7,322 bases of DNA, taken from an uncultured Clostridia bacterium (lineage in GTDB: Bacteria; Bacillota; Clostridia; TANB77; CAG-508). Below, one piece after another: positions 1 through 5,110 of the stretch. A program made the translations under genes and the position numbers. Numbering within the stretch: the stretch's first letter is position 1; each line of letters begins with the position of its first letter. The stretch lies in assembly GCA_934130355.1 (NCBI GenBank), contig CAKOXV010000029.1, positions 1 to 7,322 of the forward strand, in the 5' to 3' direction. The notes under the pieces were generated by a model that did no database searches, was not told the origin of the DNA, and saw only the letters and a program-made list of their open reading frames with translations.

Positions 1-14
1 TTAGAAACACACTT

Positions 15-37
15 GCTAATTGACATAGTCAATTGGC
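15..37. repeat. Hairpin / inverted repeat upstream of the GNAT gene
   Basis: The arms AATTGAC (18-24) and GTCAATT (28-34) are perfect inverted repeats around ATA. The stem extends to GC/GC at 15-16 and 36-37 through one G-T pair, giving a 10-bp stem. A perfect TTGACA hexamer (20-25) lies inside it, so this could be a regulator site over an upstream -35 box; I see no good -10 at the right distance. No T-run follows, so it is not an obvious terminator. Confidence 0.45.
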
Positions 38-46
38 GTATGGTAA

Positions 47-62
47 GTAAATATTTATTTAC
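47..62. promoter_or_regulatory. Palindrome overlapping the GNAT promoter -35 (operator candidate)
   Basis: The arms GTAAATA (47-53) and TATTTAC (56-62) are perfect inverted repeats around TT. The right arm overlaps the -35 box TTTACA (58-63), so a protein bound here would block RNA polymerase. No regulator gene is visible nearby, and in such AT-rich DNA a short AT palindrome can arise by chance. Confidence 0.35.
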
Positions 63-86
63 ATATATTCAAACGATATCTAAAAT
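58..86 (+). promoter_or_regulatory. Sigma-A-type promoter for the GNAT gene
   Basis: TTTACA (58-63) and TAAAAT (81-86) are each one base from consensus and are separated by exactly 17 bp. Transcription would start near position 93, leaving a leader of about 25 nt before the start codon at 119. The ribosome binding site GGAGG is at 107-111. Confidence 0.6.
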
Positions 87-118
87 ATAGTATATAAAAT
101 GGAAATGGAGGAAAAGTT

Positions 119-592
119 GTGGATTTAGAACTAAAACAACTTATTAATATTGATAATGATATATTAAACACAATTACAACTTGGATGTATAATTGGTGGG
201 GGATTAAAGATGGTTATAGCTTTGAAGCAGTAAAATGTTTTATGCAACATAGTTTACAAAAAGATAGATTACCTAAAACTTATGGATTATTTTTAAATGA
301 TACTATCATTGGAATGTTTCAACTGACATATGAGGATTTAGCTGTAAGACCAGATATATATCCTTGGTTGGCAAATGTTTATATAGATGAAAAATATAGA
401 AAAATGGGATATAGTAAAAATCTATTAGAAGGTGTTAAAAATATAGCACAAAGCTCTCTTGAATTTAATGAACTATTTTTATACACTAAGCATGTAGGGT
501 TATATGAAAAATTTGGGTGGAAATATATTTCTCAAATAAATACTTATAAAGATGAATCGAGAATGGAAAGATTATATAAATTAGATTTATAA
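119..592 (+). CDS. GNAT family N-acetyltransferase
   Basis: This is a 157-residue single-domain protein of the Gcn5-related acetyltransferase fold, which transfers the acetyl group of acetyl-CoA to an amine. Motif A is visible at about residues 84-106: a beta strand (ANVYID), then the pyrophosphate-binding turn RKMGYS (94-99) and the following helix. Motif B is at about 128-134 (LYEKFGW), the usual C-terminal GNAT signature. The N-terminal third (WMYNWWGIKDGYS) is less conserved and should hold the acceptor site, so the substrate cannot be named. GTG at 119 is chosen because GGAGG lies 7 nt upstream; the ATG at 99 is in another frame. The gene appears monocistronic with its own promoter. Length is normal for the family. 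Resistance, protein acetylation or metabolite acetylation are all possible. Confidence 0.88.
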   Translation: MDLELKQLINIDNDILNTITTWMYNWWGIKDGYSFEAVKCFMQHSLQKDRLPKTYGLFLNDTIIGMFQLTYEDLAVRPDIYPWLANVYIDEKYRKMGYSKNLLEGVKNIAQSSLEFNELFLYTKHVGLYEKFGWKYISQINTYKDESRMERLYKLDL

Positions 593-734
593 TAGAATTT
601 GCATTAAATTTATTTTCTTATAAAATTCAATTATAAATAATTTGATGTTGAAAATACGAGATAAAATGAGATGAGACAAGCCGTTAAATTATTTGCAATG
701 GGATTTAGACTTTGCTAGAAATATTAGATGGAAC

Positions 735-756
735 TAGTTATTACTAACTGTTTTTT
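735..756 (+). terminator. Weak intrinsic-terminator-like hairpin
   Basis: The stem AGTTA (736-740) / TAACT (745-749), with a closing T-G pair and a TTAC loop, is followed directly by six Ts (751-756). The stem is short and AT-rich. It could end the GNAT transcript about 150 nt after its stop codon. Confidence 0.35.
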
Positions 757-833
757 CTTAAAGAGTTGTTTTACTTCTTCCTTTTGGGCACAAAATTGAT
801 AGAAAACTCGGACAATCCATGAGTTTAAGTAAT

Positions 834-863
834 AGAAAACTAACTAGAAATAGTTAGTTTTCT
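834..863. terminator. Perfect 13-bp hairpin, possibly a bidirectional terminator
   Basis: The arms at 834-846 and 851-863 are perfectly complementary (AGAAAACTAACTA and its complement) with a GAAA loop. The stem begins with an A-rich arm and ends with a T-rich arm followed by TCTG, so it could terminate in either direction. It ends only about 30 nt before the next gene's start codon, an unusual place for a terminator unless the downstream gene is attenuated or has been newly joined here. Confidence 0.5.
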
Positions 864-894
864 TCTGTTTAAAACGAAATGATGAGTGATAATT

Positions 895-1659
895 ATGTTT
901 GAGATAGAAACTAAAGATTTGAAAATAAGTGATGAACTTAATAGAAAGATAGATATGATATGTCGGTTTGCTTGTGTTAAATATGAATTTATACCAGGTA
1001 ATATTAAATCAATTAAAAACACTAATAGTGCCTATGCAAAACCTCACATTTTAAAAGTTAAAGGAAATGATTACTTAATACTAGAAGAAAGTGAAGAAGT
1101 CTTTATAAATGGCTATAATGAGAAAATAAAACTAAAAGATTCTTATAACAAGCAACATAAGAAAATAACTGAAATAAATAAAAATGTAGATAAGATAAAT
1201 GATAAATCAAATGAGGTTAAAGAAATATTAGAAAACTTAAAACAACAACCTTTATCAAAAAATAATTTGATAATATCCTCTGATAAAAAAGATTTAGATG
1301 ATAATTATAAGATTATTAGAAATTTAGTCAACGATAATGAAGATTTAAAAATAAAATTAGAAGGAAAAGAAAGTTTGTTAATAGTAGCAAAAAATACAAT
1401 AAAAGATTTAAATAAAAAAGTAATTGTGCTTGAAGCAAAAGTAGAATCATGGAAACGAAGAGTTAATGAAATTGTAGACTTTATATCTGAAAGAGTTAAA
1501 GGGTTCTTTGGTAATATATTAAAAAGTAAATATAAAGATGTTGCAAATGATTTAAGAGAAAATAATATAATAACTGAAAAAGAATATAAGAAAATATATG
1601 ATTTGCCTATTATAAAAGATTATAAAGAAGATAAAAATAAAGGTGATTTTGAATTGTAA
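895..1659 (+). CDS. Lysine-rich coiled-coil protein, tail resembles Pre/Mob (MobV) proteins
   Basis: This is a protein of 254 residues if read from ATG 895 (257 from GTG 886). I chose 895 because GAG (884-886) offers a weak ribosome site at suitable spacing and GTG 886 has none. The N-terminal ~80 residues form a compact mixed alpha/beta region that I do not recognise. From about residue 85 to 190 the sequence is charged heptad-like coiled coil. It then reads SWKRRVNEIVDFISERVKGFFG, a pattern that from memory resembles the C-terminal tail of plasmid mobilization/recombination proteins of the Pre/Mob family, here without the relaxase domain and its catalytic motifs. It may be the remnant of a mobilization gene or a stand-alone DNA-associated coiled-coil protein. 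A perfect hairpin (834-863) lies just upstream and a terminator follows. Confidence 0.6.
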   Translation: MFEIETKDLKISDELNRKIDMICRFACVKYEFIPGNIKSIKNTNSAYAKPHILKVKGNDYLILEESEEVFINGYNEKIKLKDSYNKQHKKITEINKNVDKINDKSNEVKEILENLKQQPLSKNNLIISSDKKDLDDNYKIIRNLVNDNEDLKIKLEGKESLLIVAKNTIKDLNKKVIVLEAKVESWKRRVNEIVDFISERVKGFFGNILKSKYKDVANDLRENNIITEKEYKKIYDLPIIKDYKEDKNKGDFEL

Positions 1660-1677
1660 ATTCATAAAAAAATAACT

Positions 1678-1702
1678 AGGAAGTGGAAATACTTCTTCTT
1701 TT
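1678..1702 (+). terminator. Intrinsic terminator after the coiled-coil gene
   Basis: The 7-bp stem AGGAAGT (1678-1684) / ACTTCTT (1691-1697), with one G-T pair and a 6-nt loop, is followed by CTTTT. It lies 18 nt after the stop codon. The T-tract is short, so termination may be partial. Confidence 0.5.
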
Positions 1703-1745
1703 GTGATAAAATGTTTGTAGAAAATAATAATAATTATAATAAATT

Positions 1746-1776
1746 TTGGTGTTAATAAATTATATATACATATATT
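1746..1776 (+). promoter_or_regulatory. Weak candidate promoter for the MFS gene
   Basis: TTGGTG (1746-1751) and TATATT (1771-1776) are separated by 19 bp, longer than optimal. The whole 1710-1820 stretch is almost pure A/T, so chance matches to -10 boxes are common. A promoter is expected here because a terminator precedes and a gene follows, but the exact site is uncertain. Confidence 0.25.
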
Positions 1777-1830
1777 AAAAAAATTAAGATAATAAAAGTA
1801 TTAAAATAAATATGAATGTAGGTAGAAAAT

Positions 1831-3066
1831 ATGAACTATAAAAAAGAATATAAAAAAGAATATAAAAAAGAATATAAAAAATATTTAACAGCTTCTGTAT
1901 TAGATAATGCAAACAATAAAATTGCAAGTACATCATTTATATCAGCATTTGCAGTATATTTAGGATTATCAGATTTAGCAATTGGAATTTATGCCGTTTT
2001 AGATACAATGACTAATGTGGTTCAAGTTTTTGCGGCACCATTATTTTCTAAAATTGGTCAATCAAAAAAAATTGTATTAATTAATTACTCAATTTATAGA
2101 ATTTCTTCAATTTCTATGGCATTTATCCCTTTTTTATCAAATGACATAGGAGTAAGAACTATATTGTTTTTTATATTAGCAATAATCTATGCAATTACTG
2201 GTGAATTGGGATATATAACTTTTGTTAATTGGAGAATGAGTCTATTAAAAAAAGAAGATAGAACTAAATTTGCTGCAACTAAAAATATGTATAAAAATAC
2301 AGTAGTTTTAGCATTTAGTTTAATTATGGGAGTAATACTAGATAAATTTACGCAATTTGGTGCTGAATTGTATGGTTTTATAATTTTATTTGTTATAATA
2401 TCAATAATTGCAATTTTTGACATAGCAATAAGAATAAATACATATAAACCAAAATTAAAAGAAGAAAAAATAACTATAAAAGATACTATAAAAATTCCAG
2501 CAACAGATAAAAGTTTCAGGAAAATACTCATAATATGTGGATTAAATAGATTCGCAAATGGTATTGGAATAATGTATTTAAATGTATTTTTACTTAGATA
2601 TTTAAAAATAAGTTATATTTATTATAGTATATTAAATATTATAATAAATTTAGCTGAAGCAATGTCTTGTAAATTTTGGGCTAAACAAGCAAAAAATAGA
2701 AACTGGGAAAAAGTTATTATACCCATGTGTTTAGTATTTATATTTGCTTTTTCTGGTTTATTTATTATCAAAAATGAAATTTTAAATTATGTATTACCGC
2801 TAATTTATATATTAATTGGAGTTGGGAATGGAGCATATGAAATATTTGATAATGTTGCAATATATGAAGCTTCAAAAGAAAAATTACAAACATCATATGT
2901 TACTTTTGAAAGATTTATAGAAGGAATAGTAATATCATTATTACCTATATTGTCATATACAATTTTAGCAGAGAGTGATAATATAATAAAAATTACATTT
3001 GGAATAGCAACAATAGCATATTTAATATTAGGAGTTTATTATGGAAGAAAAAGAATTAAAGAATAA
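1831..3066 (+). CDS. MFS-type membrane transporter
   Basis: This 411-residue polytopic membrane protein has about 10-12 hydrophobic segments split in two halves by a charged cytoplasmic loop near residues 200-235 (KPKLKEEKITIKD), the usual layout of the major facilitator superfamily. Short loops rich in K and R (FSKIGQSKK after the second segment) fit the MFS intracellular loop 2-3. The substrate cannot be read from the sequence; drug or peptide export is possible. The start ATG 1831 has only a weak ribosome site (AGGT, 1820-1823). The first 17 residues are an odd charged extension made of repeated KKEY units encoded by a 12-bp tandem repeat, and homologous sequence probably begins near YLTASVLDNANN. 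The gene stands alone with no partner; a PHP-phosphatase remnant follows it. Confidence 0.8.
   Translation: MNYKKEYKKEYKKEYKKYLTASVLDNANNKIASTSFISAFAVYLGLSDLAIGIYAVLDTMTNVVQVFAAPLFSKIGQSKKIVLINYSIYRISSISMAFIPFLSNDIGVRTILFFILAIIYAITGELGYITFVNWRMSLLKKEDRTKFAATKNMYKNTVVLAFSLIMGVILDKFTQFGAELYGFIILFVIISIIAIFDIAIRINTYKPKLKEEKITIKDTIKIPATDKSFRKILIICGLNRFANGIGIMYLNVFLLRYLKISYIYYSILNIIINLAEAMSCKFWAKQAKNRNWEKVIIPMCLVFIFAFSGLFIIKNEILNYVLPLIYILIGVGNGAYEIFDNVAIYEASKEKLQTSYVTFERFIEGIVISLLPILSYTILAESDNIIKITFGIATIAYLILGVYYGRKRIKE
1837..1881 (+). repeat. In-frame 12-bp tandem repeat at the MFS N-terminus
   Basis: Three exact copies of TATAAAAAAGAA plus a 9-bp partial copy encode YKKE-YKKE-YKKE-YKK. The unit is a multiple of three, so slippage would change the cytoplasmic N-terminus by four residues per step without breaking the frame. 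The repeat also places four runs of six A in the first codons. Confidence 0.85.
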
Positions 3067-3082
3067 CATAAACTATATTTAA

Positions 3083-3214
3083 AAATTTAATTACCATACG
3101 CATACTAAAAGATGTGGGCATGCGGATAATGAGAAGATACTTAAATATGCAGAATATATAAAAACAGCAATAGAAAAGAAAATACCGGATATAAACATAT
3201 TGGCAAAGATATAA
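3083..3214 (+). pseudogene. Remnant of PHP-family (histidinol-phosphatase-like) phosphoesterase
   Basis: The frame reads KFNYHTHTKRCGHADNEKI and on to a stop at 3212-3214. NYHTHTxRCGHA is the N-terminal metal-binding HxH signature of PHP-domain phosphoesterases such as HisK-type histidinol phosphatases, which usually run to about 250-280 residues. Here only 43 codons remain, a stop (3080-3082) precedes the frame, and there is no start codon. The expected continuation to a GFSDH-like motif is missing; the residues after HADNE may come from the same gene after an internal deletion. It lies 16 nt after the MFS stop codon. I am confident of the motif, less so of the exact subfamily. Confidence 0.75.
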
Positions 3215-3299
3215 TAAATAAATTAAATTTTTGTAATGATAAATTAGATATAGTTTAAGTATAAAATATAATAATGGAATAAATTAAAAACAAATATAA

Positions 3300-3330
3300 T
3301 TGAAATAGTATATACAAAAAATACTATTAT
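3300..3330 (+). promoter_or_regulatory. Possible promoter with internal palindrome
   Basis: TTGAAA (3300-3305) and TATTAT (3325-3330) are 19 bp apart. Between and over them lies a perfect 8-bp inverted repeat AATAGTAT (3304-3311) / ATACTATT (3321-3328). A transcript from here would reach the terminator at 3374-3406 within about 70 nt, with no gene between. It could be an orphan promoter left by a deletion. Confidence 0.25.
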
Positions 3331-3373
3331 AAAACTCTTTATTTTAATAAAAAAATAATATATACTAATTTTA

Positions 3374-3406
3374 GATAGTAAGTTTATTACTTACTATCAT
3401 CTTTTT
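3374..3406 (+). terminator. Strong intrinsic terminator
   Basis: The perfect 10-bp stem GATAGTAAGT (3374-3383) / ACTTACTATC (3389-3398), with a TTATT loop, is followed by AT then CTTTTT (3401-3406). No intact gene lies directly upstream, so it probably belonged to a gene now lost, perhaps the PHP gene. Confidence 0.7.
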
Positions 3407-3449
3407 GCCTAGGAGTTGTTAGACCTGCTCCTCACTGGCACCAATAACG

Positions 3450-3476
3450 AATCTGCTCGAACTAATAGAACAGATT
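3450..3476. repeat. Imperfect hairpin before the inverted repeat
   Basis: AATCTGCTC (3450-3458) and GAACAGATT (3468-3476) pair over 9 positions with one mismatch and a 9-nt loop. The right arm overlaps the 21-bp palindromic site that starts at 3473. Confidence 0.4.
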
Positions 3477-3493
3477 GATACAAATATCATTCA
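3473..3493 (+). repeat. Left copy of 21-bp palindromic inverted repeat
   Basis: This 21-bp sequence starts GATTGATA and ends TATCATTCA around a CAAA centre. It matches the reverse complement of 6072-6092 at 20 of 21 bases. It is itself nearly palindromic (arms GATTGATA / TATCATTC, one mismatched pair). The two copies bracket the Bro-N, amidotransferase-like and dinD genes. It could be an operator shared by two promoters or the terminal repeat of a small mobile unit. Confidence 0.6.
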
Positions 3494-3539
3494 GAAGGAG
3501 TACTTTCAATAAGGACATTTATTGATTAAGTACTCCTTT
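3494..3539. terminator. Long imperfect hairpin, likely terminator of the minus-strand fragment
   Basis: AAGGAGTACTT-TCAATAA (3495-3512) pairs with TTATTGA (3519-3525) and AAGTACTCCTT (3528-3538), interrupted only by a 2-nt TT bulge. The loop is GGACAT. That is 18 paired bases. It begins 26 nt beyond the stop codon of the minus-strand fragment at 3565-3678, where a terminator for that gene would be expected. It also contains the TTG (3522) that opens the long frame of the following + strand gene, an implausible site for a real translation start. Confidence 0.55.
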
Positions 3540-4493
3540 AGGTTATATCAGTATAGTTTAAAGGCTATGCTGTTTTTATATTTTTTATACTTTGCTGAAA
3601 GGCATTTTCTAATTCATATTCATTTAGTGGAGTACCTATTATTCCAACTCCTACATAGTAAATATCTATTTGTTGATATTATTGGAGCATTAACTGATAG
3701 TAATATTCCAAGAAACTATTGGAGTGACCTAAAAAGAAAGTTAAAACAAGAAGGAAGTCAGTTGCACGAAAATATCGTGCAACTGAAAATGAAGTCGCAA
3801 AAAGATGGAAAAAGGTATTTAACAGATACATTAGATACACATGGAATATTAAGATTAATTGAGTCAATACCAAGTCCAAAAGCAGAGCCATTTAAACTTT
3901 GGCTAGCTCAGATGGGAAAAGAAAGAATTGATGAAGTTTTTGACCCAGAACTTGCTGTTAATCGTGCTGTTGATTATTATAGAGCTAAAGGATATGATGA
4001 CAAATGGATTAAAGCAAGATTAACAGGAGTTGTAGATAGACGAAAATTAACAGATGTATGGAAAGAAAATGGAATAACAAAAGATTATGAATATGGAATA
4101 CTCACAAATGAAATATACCAAGAATGGTCTGGAATGAAAGTTTCTCAATATAAAGAATATAAAGGTCTTAGAAAAGAATCTTTAAGAGATAATATGACAG
4201 ATATAGAAGTAGCATTAACAGATTTAGGAGAAATTGCAACAAGAGAACTTGTGAAAGAACATAAACCTTATGGATTAAAAGAAAATAGAGAAATGGCAAA
4301 ACGTGGTGGAAGAATTGCAAAAAATACGCGTGATGATTTGGAAAAAGAGTTAGGAAGAACAGTAATTACAAAACAAAATGCACTAAATTATAAGTATATA
4401 GATGATAATAAATTAGACAAAGAGAAAAAATTAGATGATAAATCTAAAAAGGAATTAAAAGATGGTAATAACAAGGAGGAAACTTATGAATAA
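3522..4493 (+). CDS. Bro-N domain antirepressor-like protein, normal 5' end lost
   Basis: From about residue 48 (YLFVDIIGALTDSNIPRNYW) this is a clear member of the Bro-N/phage-antirepressor group. The conserved core IPSPKAEPFKLWLAQMGKERIDE lies at about residues 116-138, then the helical region DPELAVNRAVDYYR, then the C-terminal GLRKESLRDNMTDIE and EMAKRGGRIAKNTRDDLE blocks, ending in a lysine-rich tail. The family binds DNA or acts as a prophage regulator. The first ~47 codons are not native: they read antisense through a recombinase-like tail (3565-3678), and the TTG at 3522 sits inside a hairpin. The family's usual start (an acidic strand with a W-Y-F-x-V-V-D motif) is missing. Expression could still occur from TTG 3522, ATG 3567 or GTG 3627, so the product is either a chimera or dead. 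A perfect 29-bp palindrome lies at residues 79-89. The stop overlaps the next gene by 8 nt. Confidence 0.8.
   Translation: MIKYSFRLYQYSLKAMLFLYFLYFAERHFLIHIHLVEYLLFQLLHSKYLFVDIIGALTDSNIPRNYWSDLKRKLKQEGSQLHENIVQLKMKSQKDGKRYLTDTLDTHGILRLIESIPSPKAEPFKLWLAQMGKERIDEVFDPELAVNRAVDYYRAKGYDDKWIKARLTGVVDRRKLTDVWKENGITKDYEYGILTNEIYQEWSGMKVSQYKEYKGLRKESLRDNMTDIEVALTDLGEIATRELVKEHKPYGLKENREMAKRGGRIAKNTRDDLEKELGRTVITKQNALNYKYIDDNKLDKEKKLDDKSKKELKDGNNKEETYE
3565..3678 (-). pseudogene. C-terminal tail of a probable large serine recombinase
   Basis: Read on the minus strand, codons from 3678 down to the stop at 3565-3567 give YQQIDIYYVGVG, then IIGTPLNEYELENAFQQ and SIKNIKTA. This reads like real protein (alternating hydrophobic strand, then an amphipathic helix). 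From memory it resembles the QxIDIYYxxVG end of DUF4368-type large serine recombinases of integrative elements (Tn4451/Tn5397/Tn1549-like), but I cannot confirm this. A stop in frame at 3679-3681 cuts it off exactly where Bro-N homology begins on the other strand, so this is a deletion or insertion junction. The hairpin at 3494-3539 fits as its terminator. The identity is tentative; the existence of a coding remnant is better supported. Confidence 0.45.
3758..3786. repeat. Perfect 29-bp palindrome inside the Bro-N gene
   Basis: The arms TCAGTTGCACGA (3758-3769) and TCGTGCAACTGA (3775-3786) are perfect 12-bp inverted repeats around AAATA. It encodes residues QLHENIVQLK, just before the conserved K-M-K-S of the Bro-N domain. 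A perfect 12-bp stem in coding DNA is very unlikely by chance and implies a role as DNA site or RNA hairpin. Confidence 0.85.
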
Positions 4494-5025
4494 ACCAATT
4501 ATTGGAATTGTATCAAAGCATTATGCTACTTACAAATTAAATAAAATAGATACTTTTACGAGGGATGAAGTAAAACAAGCTATATTTGATAATGGAGGAG
4601 TAGCTATTGGAATATTACCTGTAGAAGCTGATGTAAATTACTGTGGAGATAACTGGAAAGATAATTTATCTATAGAAGAAAAAGAAAATTTAATTACTCA
4701 ATTAAAATTATGTGATGGTATTATTTTACAAGGTGGTGCAGAAACAGATAATTATGAAAGCATAATTGCTAAATACTGTTATGAAAATAATATTCCAATA
4801 CTTGGTATCTGTGCTGGGCAAAATAGTATCGCGAGAGCTTTAGGAGGTACTACTTATAAAATCTCAAATCCAGATAAGCATAATAAATCATTTGATGAAT
4901 ATGTACATAACATTAGTAAAAAATATTTTAATATAAATTTTACTAGGGCAAAACTTATGGAAATGGAACAAATTGATAGAAATAAAGTAGTATTATATTT
5001 ATTTAATAATATAAAAATTCTATAA
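4486..5025 (+). CDS. Truncated peptidase C26 / class I glutamine amidotransferase-like protein
   Basis: The start ATG 4486 is fixed by AAGGAGG (4473-4479) and overlaps the Bro-N stop codon by 8 nt, so the two are translationally coupled. The N-terminal ~140 residues match the gamma-glutamyl-hydrolase/PuuD-like family: NKPIIGIV at the start, CDGIILQGGAE at 76-86, and the nucleophile elbow PILGICAGQN with Cys109. ARALGGTTYK and HNKSFDEYVHNI follow in the expected order. After that, homology stops. The usual VNSxHxQ region and the catalytic His-Glu of the QxHPE motif are absent, and the last ~36 residues are unrelated. The family normally has about 230-250 residues, so this 179-residue protein lacks two of three catalytic residues and should be inactive as a hydrolase. 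No frameshifted remainder is visible downstream, where the dinD promoter begins at once. Confidence 0.75.
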   Translation: MNKPIIGIVSKHYATYKLNKIDTFTRDEVKQAIFDNGGVAIGILPVEADVNYCGDNWKDNLSIEEKENLITQLKLCDGIILQGGAETDNYESIIAKYCYENNIPILGICAGQNSIARALGGTTYKISNPDKHNKSFDEYVHNISKKYFNINFTRAKLMEMEQIDRNKVVLYLFNNIKIL

Positions 5026-5032
5026 AAAGTAA

Positions 5033-5061
5033 TTGACTTTTACAAACAGTTGTTTTATAAT
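5033..5061 (+). promoter_or_regulatory. dinD promoter
   Basis: TTGACT (5033-5038), 17 bp, then a perfect TATAAT (5056-5061). This is the best promoter in the window and starts 8 nt after the preceding stop codon. Transcription should begin near 5068. Confidence 0.85.
5044..5055. promoter_or_regulatory. LexA-like SOS box in the dinD promoter
   Basis: The sequence AAACAGTTGTTT sits between the -35 and -10 boxes, directly abutting the -10. Gram-positive LexA sites have the core GAAC-N4-GTTC or GTTT; here the core AAC-N4-GTT is kept and the outer G is A. In E. coli dinD is a known LexA-regulated gene, and the position is right for repression. The site departs from consensus at the outer bases. 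Confidence 0.5.
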
Positions 5062-5110
5062 AGTGCTTGGATAATTAAAAATAAAATATTACGAAATGGA
5101 GATGATATTA

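Larger units (their letters stand above)
593..885. other. Gene-free spacer with two hairpins
   Basis: No reading frame longer than a few tens of codons with a ribosome binding site is present. The stretch holds a weak terminator-like hairpin (735-756) and a strong 13-bp hairpin (834-863). A 10-bp direct repeat ATAGAAAACT occurs at 799-808 and 832-841. The part at 660-720 reads MRQAVKLFAMGFRLC in one frame between two stops, which is too short to interpret. The middle is less AT-biased than the flanks and may be remnant or untranslated RNA. Confidence 0.5.
3067..3521. other. Scar region: gene remnant, AT-rich spacer and hairpins
   Basis: No intact gene is present. In order it holds a PHP-family remnant (3083-3214), an AT-rich stretch with a palindrome inside a possible promoter (3300-3330), and a strong terminator (3374-3406). 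After that comes a distinctly less AT-rich block (3407-3493) with an AGGAG/CTCCT stem-loop (3411-3432) and a further hairpin (3450-3476), then a long hairpin running into the next gene. The change in composition at about 3407 suggests DNA of another origin. Confidence 0.6.

Noticed and set aside
840..1022. Minus-strand frame of 60 codons
   Set aside because: It overlaps the hairpin and the coiled-coil gene, has no ribosome site and low-complexity hydrophobic composition; it is a shadow of the plus-strand gene.
2187..2531. Minus-strand frame of 114 codons
   Set aside because: It lies entirely antisense to the MFS transporter; the hydrophobic pattern is the mirror of the membrane segments.
36..3101. 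11-bp inverted match GCGTATGGTAA (36-46) and TTACCATACGC (3091-3101)
   Set aside because: The match does not extend on either side, and the second copy is explained by the codons of the PHP motif YHTH; probably chance.
3409..3500. Minus-strand tRNA-like or short coding signal (GTTCGAGCAGATTCG...)
   Set aside because: No acceptor stem, anticodon arm or full cloverleaf can be drawn, and all frames are short; only local hairpins are supported.
3679..3891. Minus-strand frame of 70 codons, directly upstream of the recombinase-like tail
   Set aside because: It is antisense to strongly conserved Bro-N sequence and is not in continuous frame with the minus-strand fragment at 3565-3678, so it is not part of that gene.
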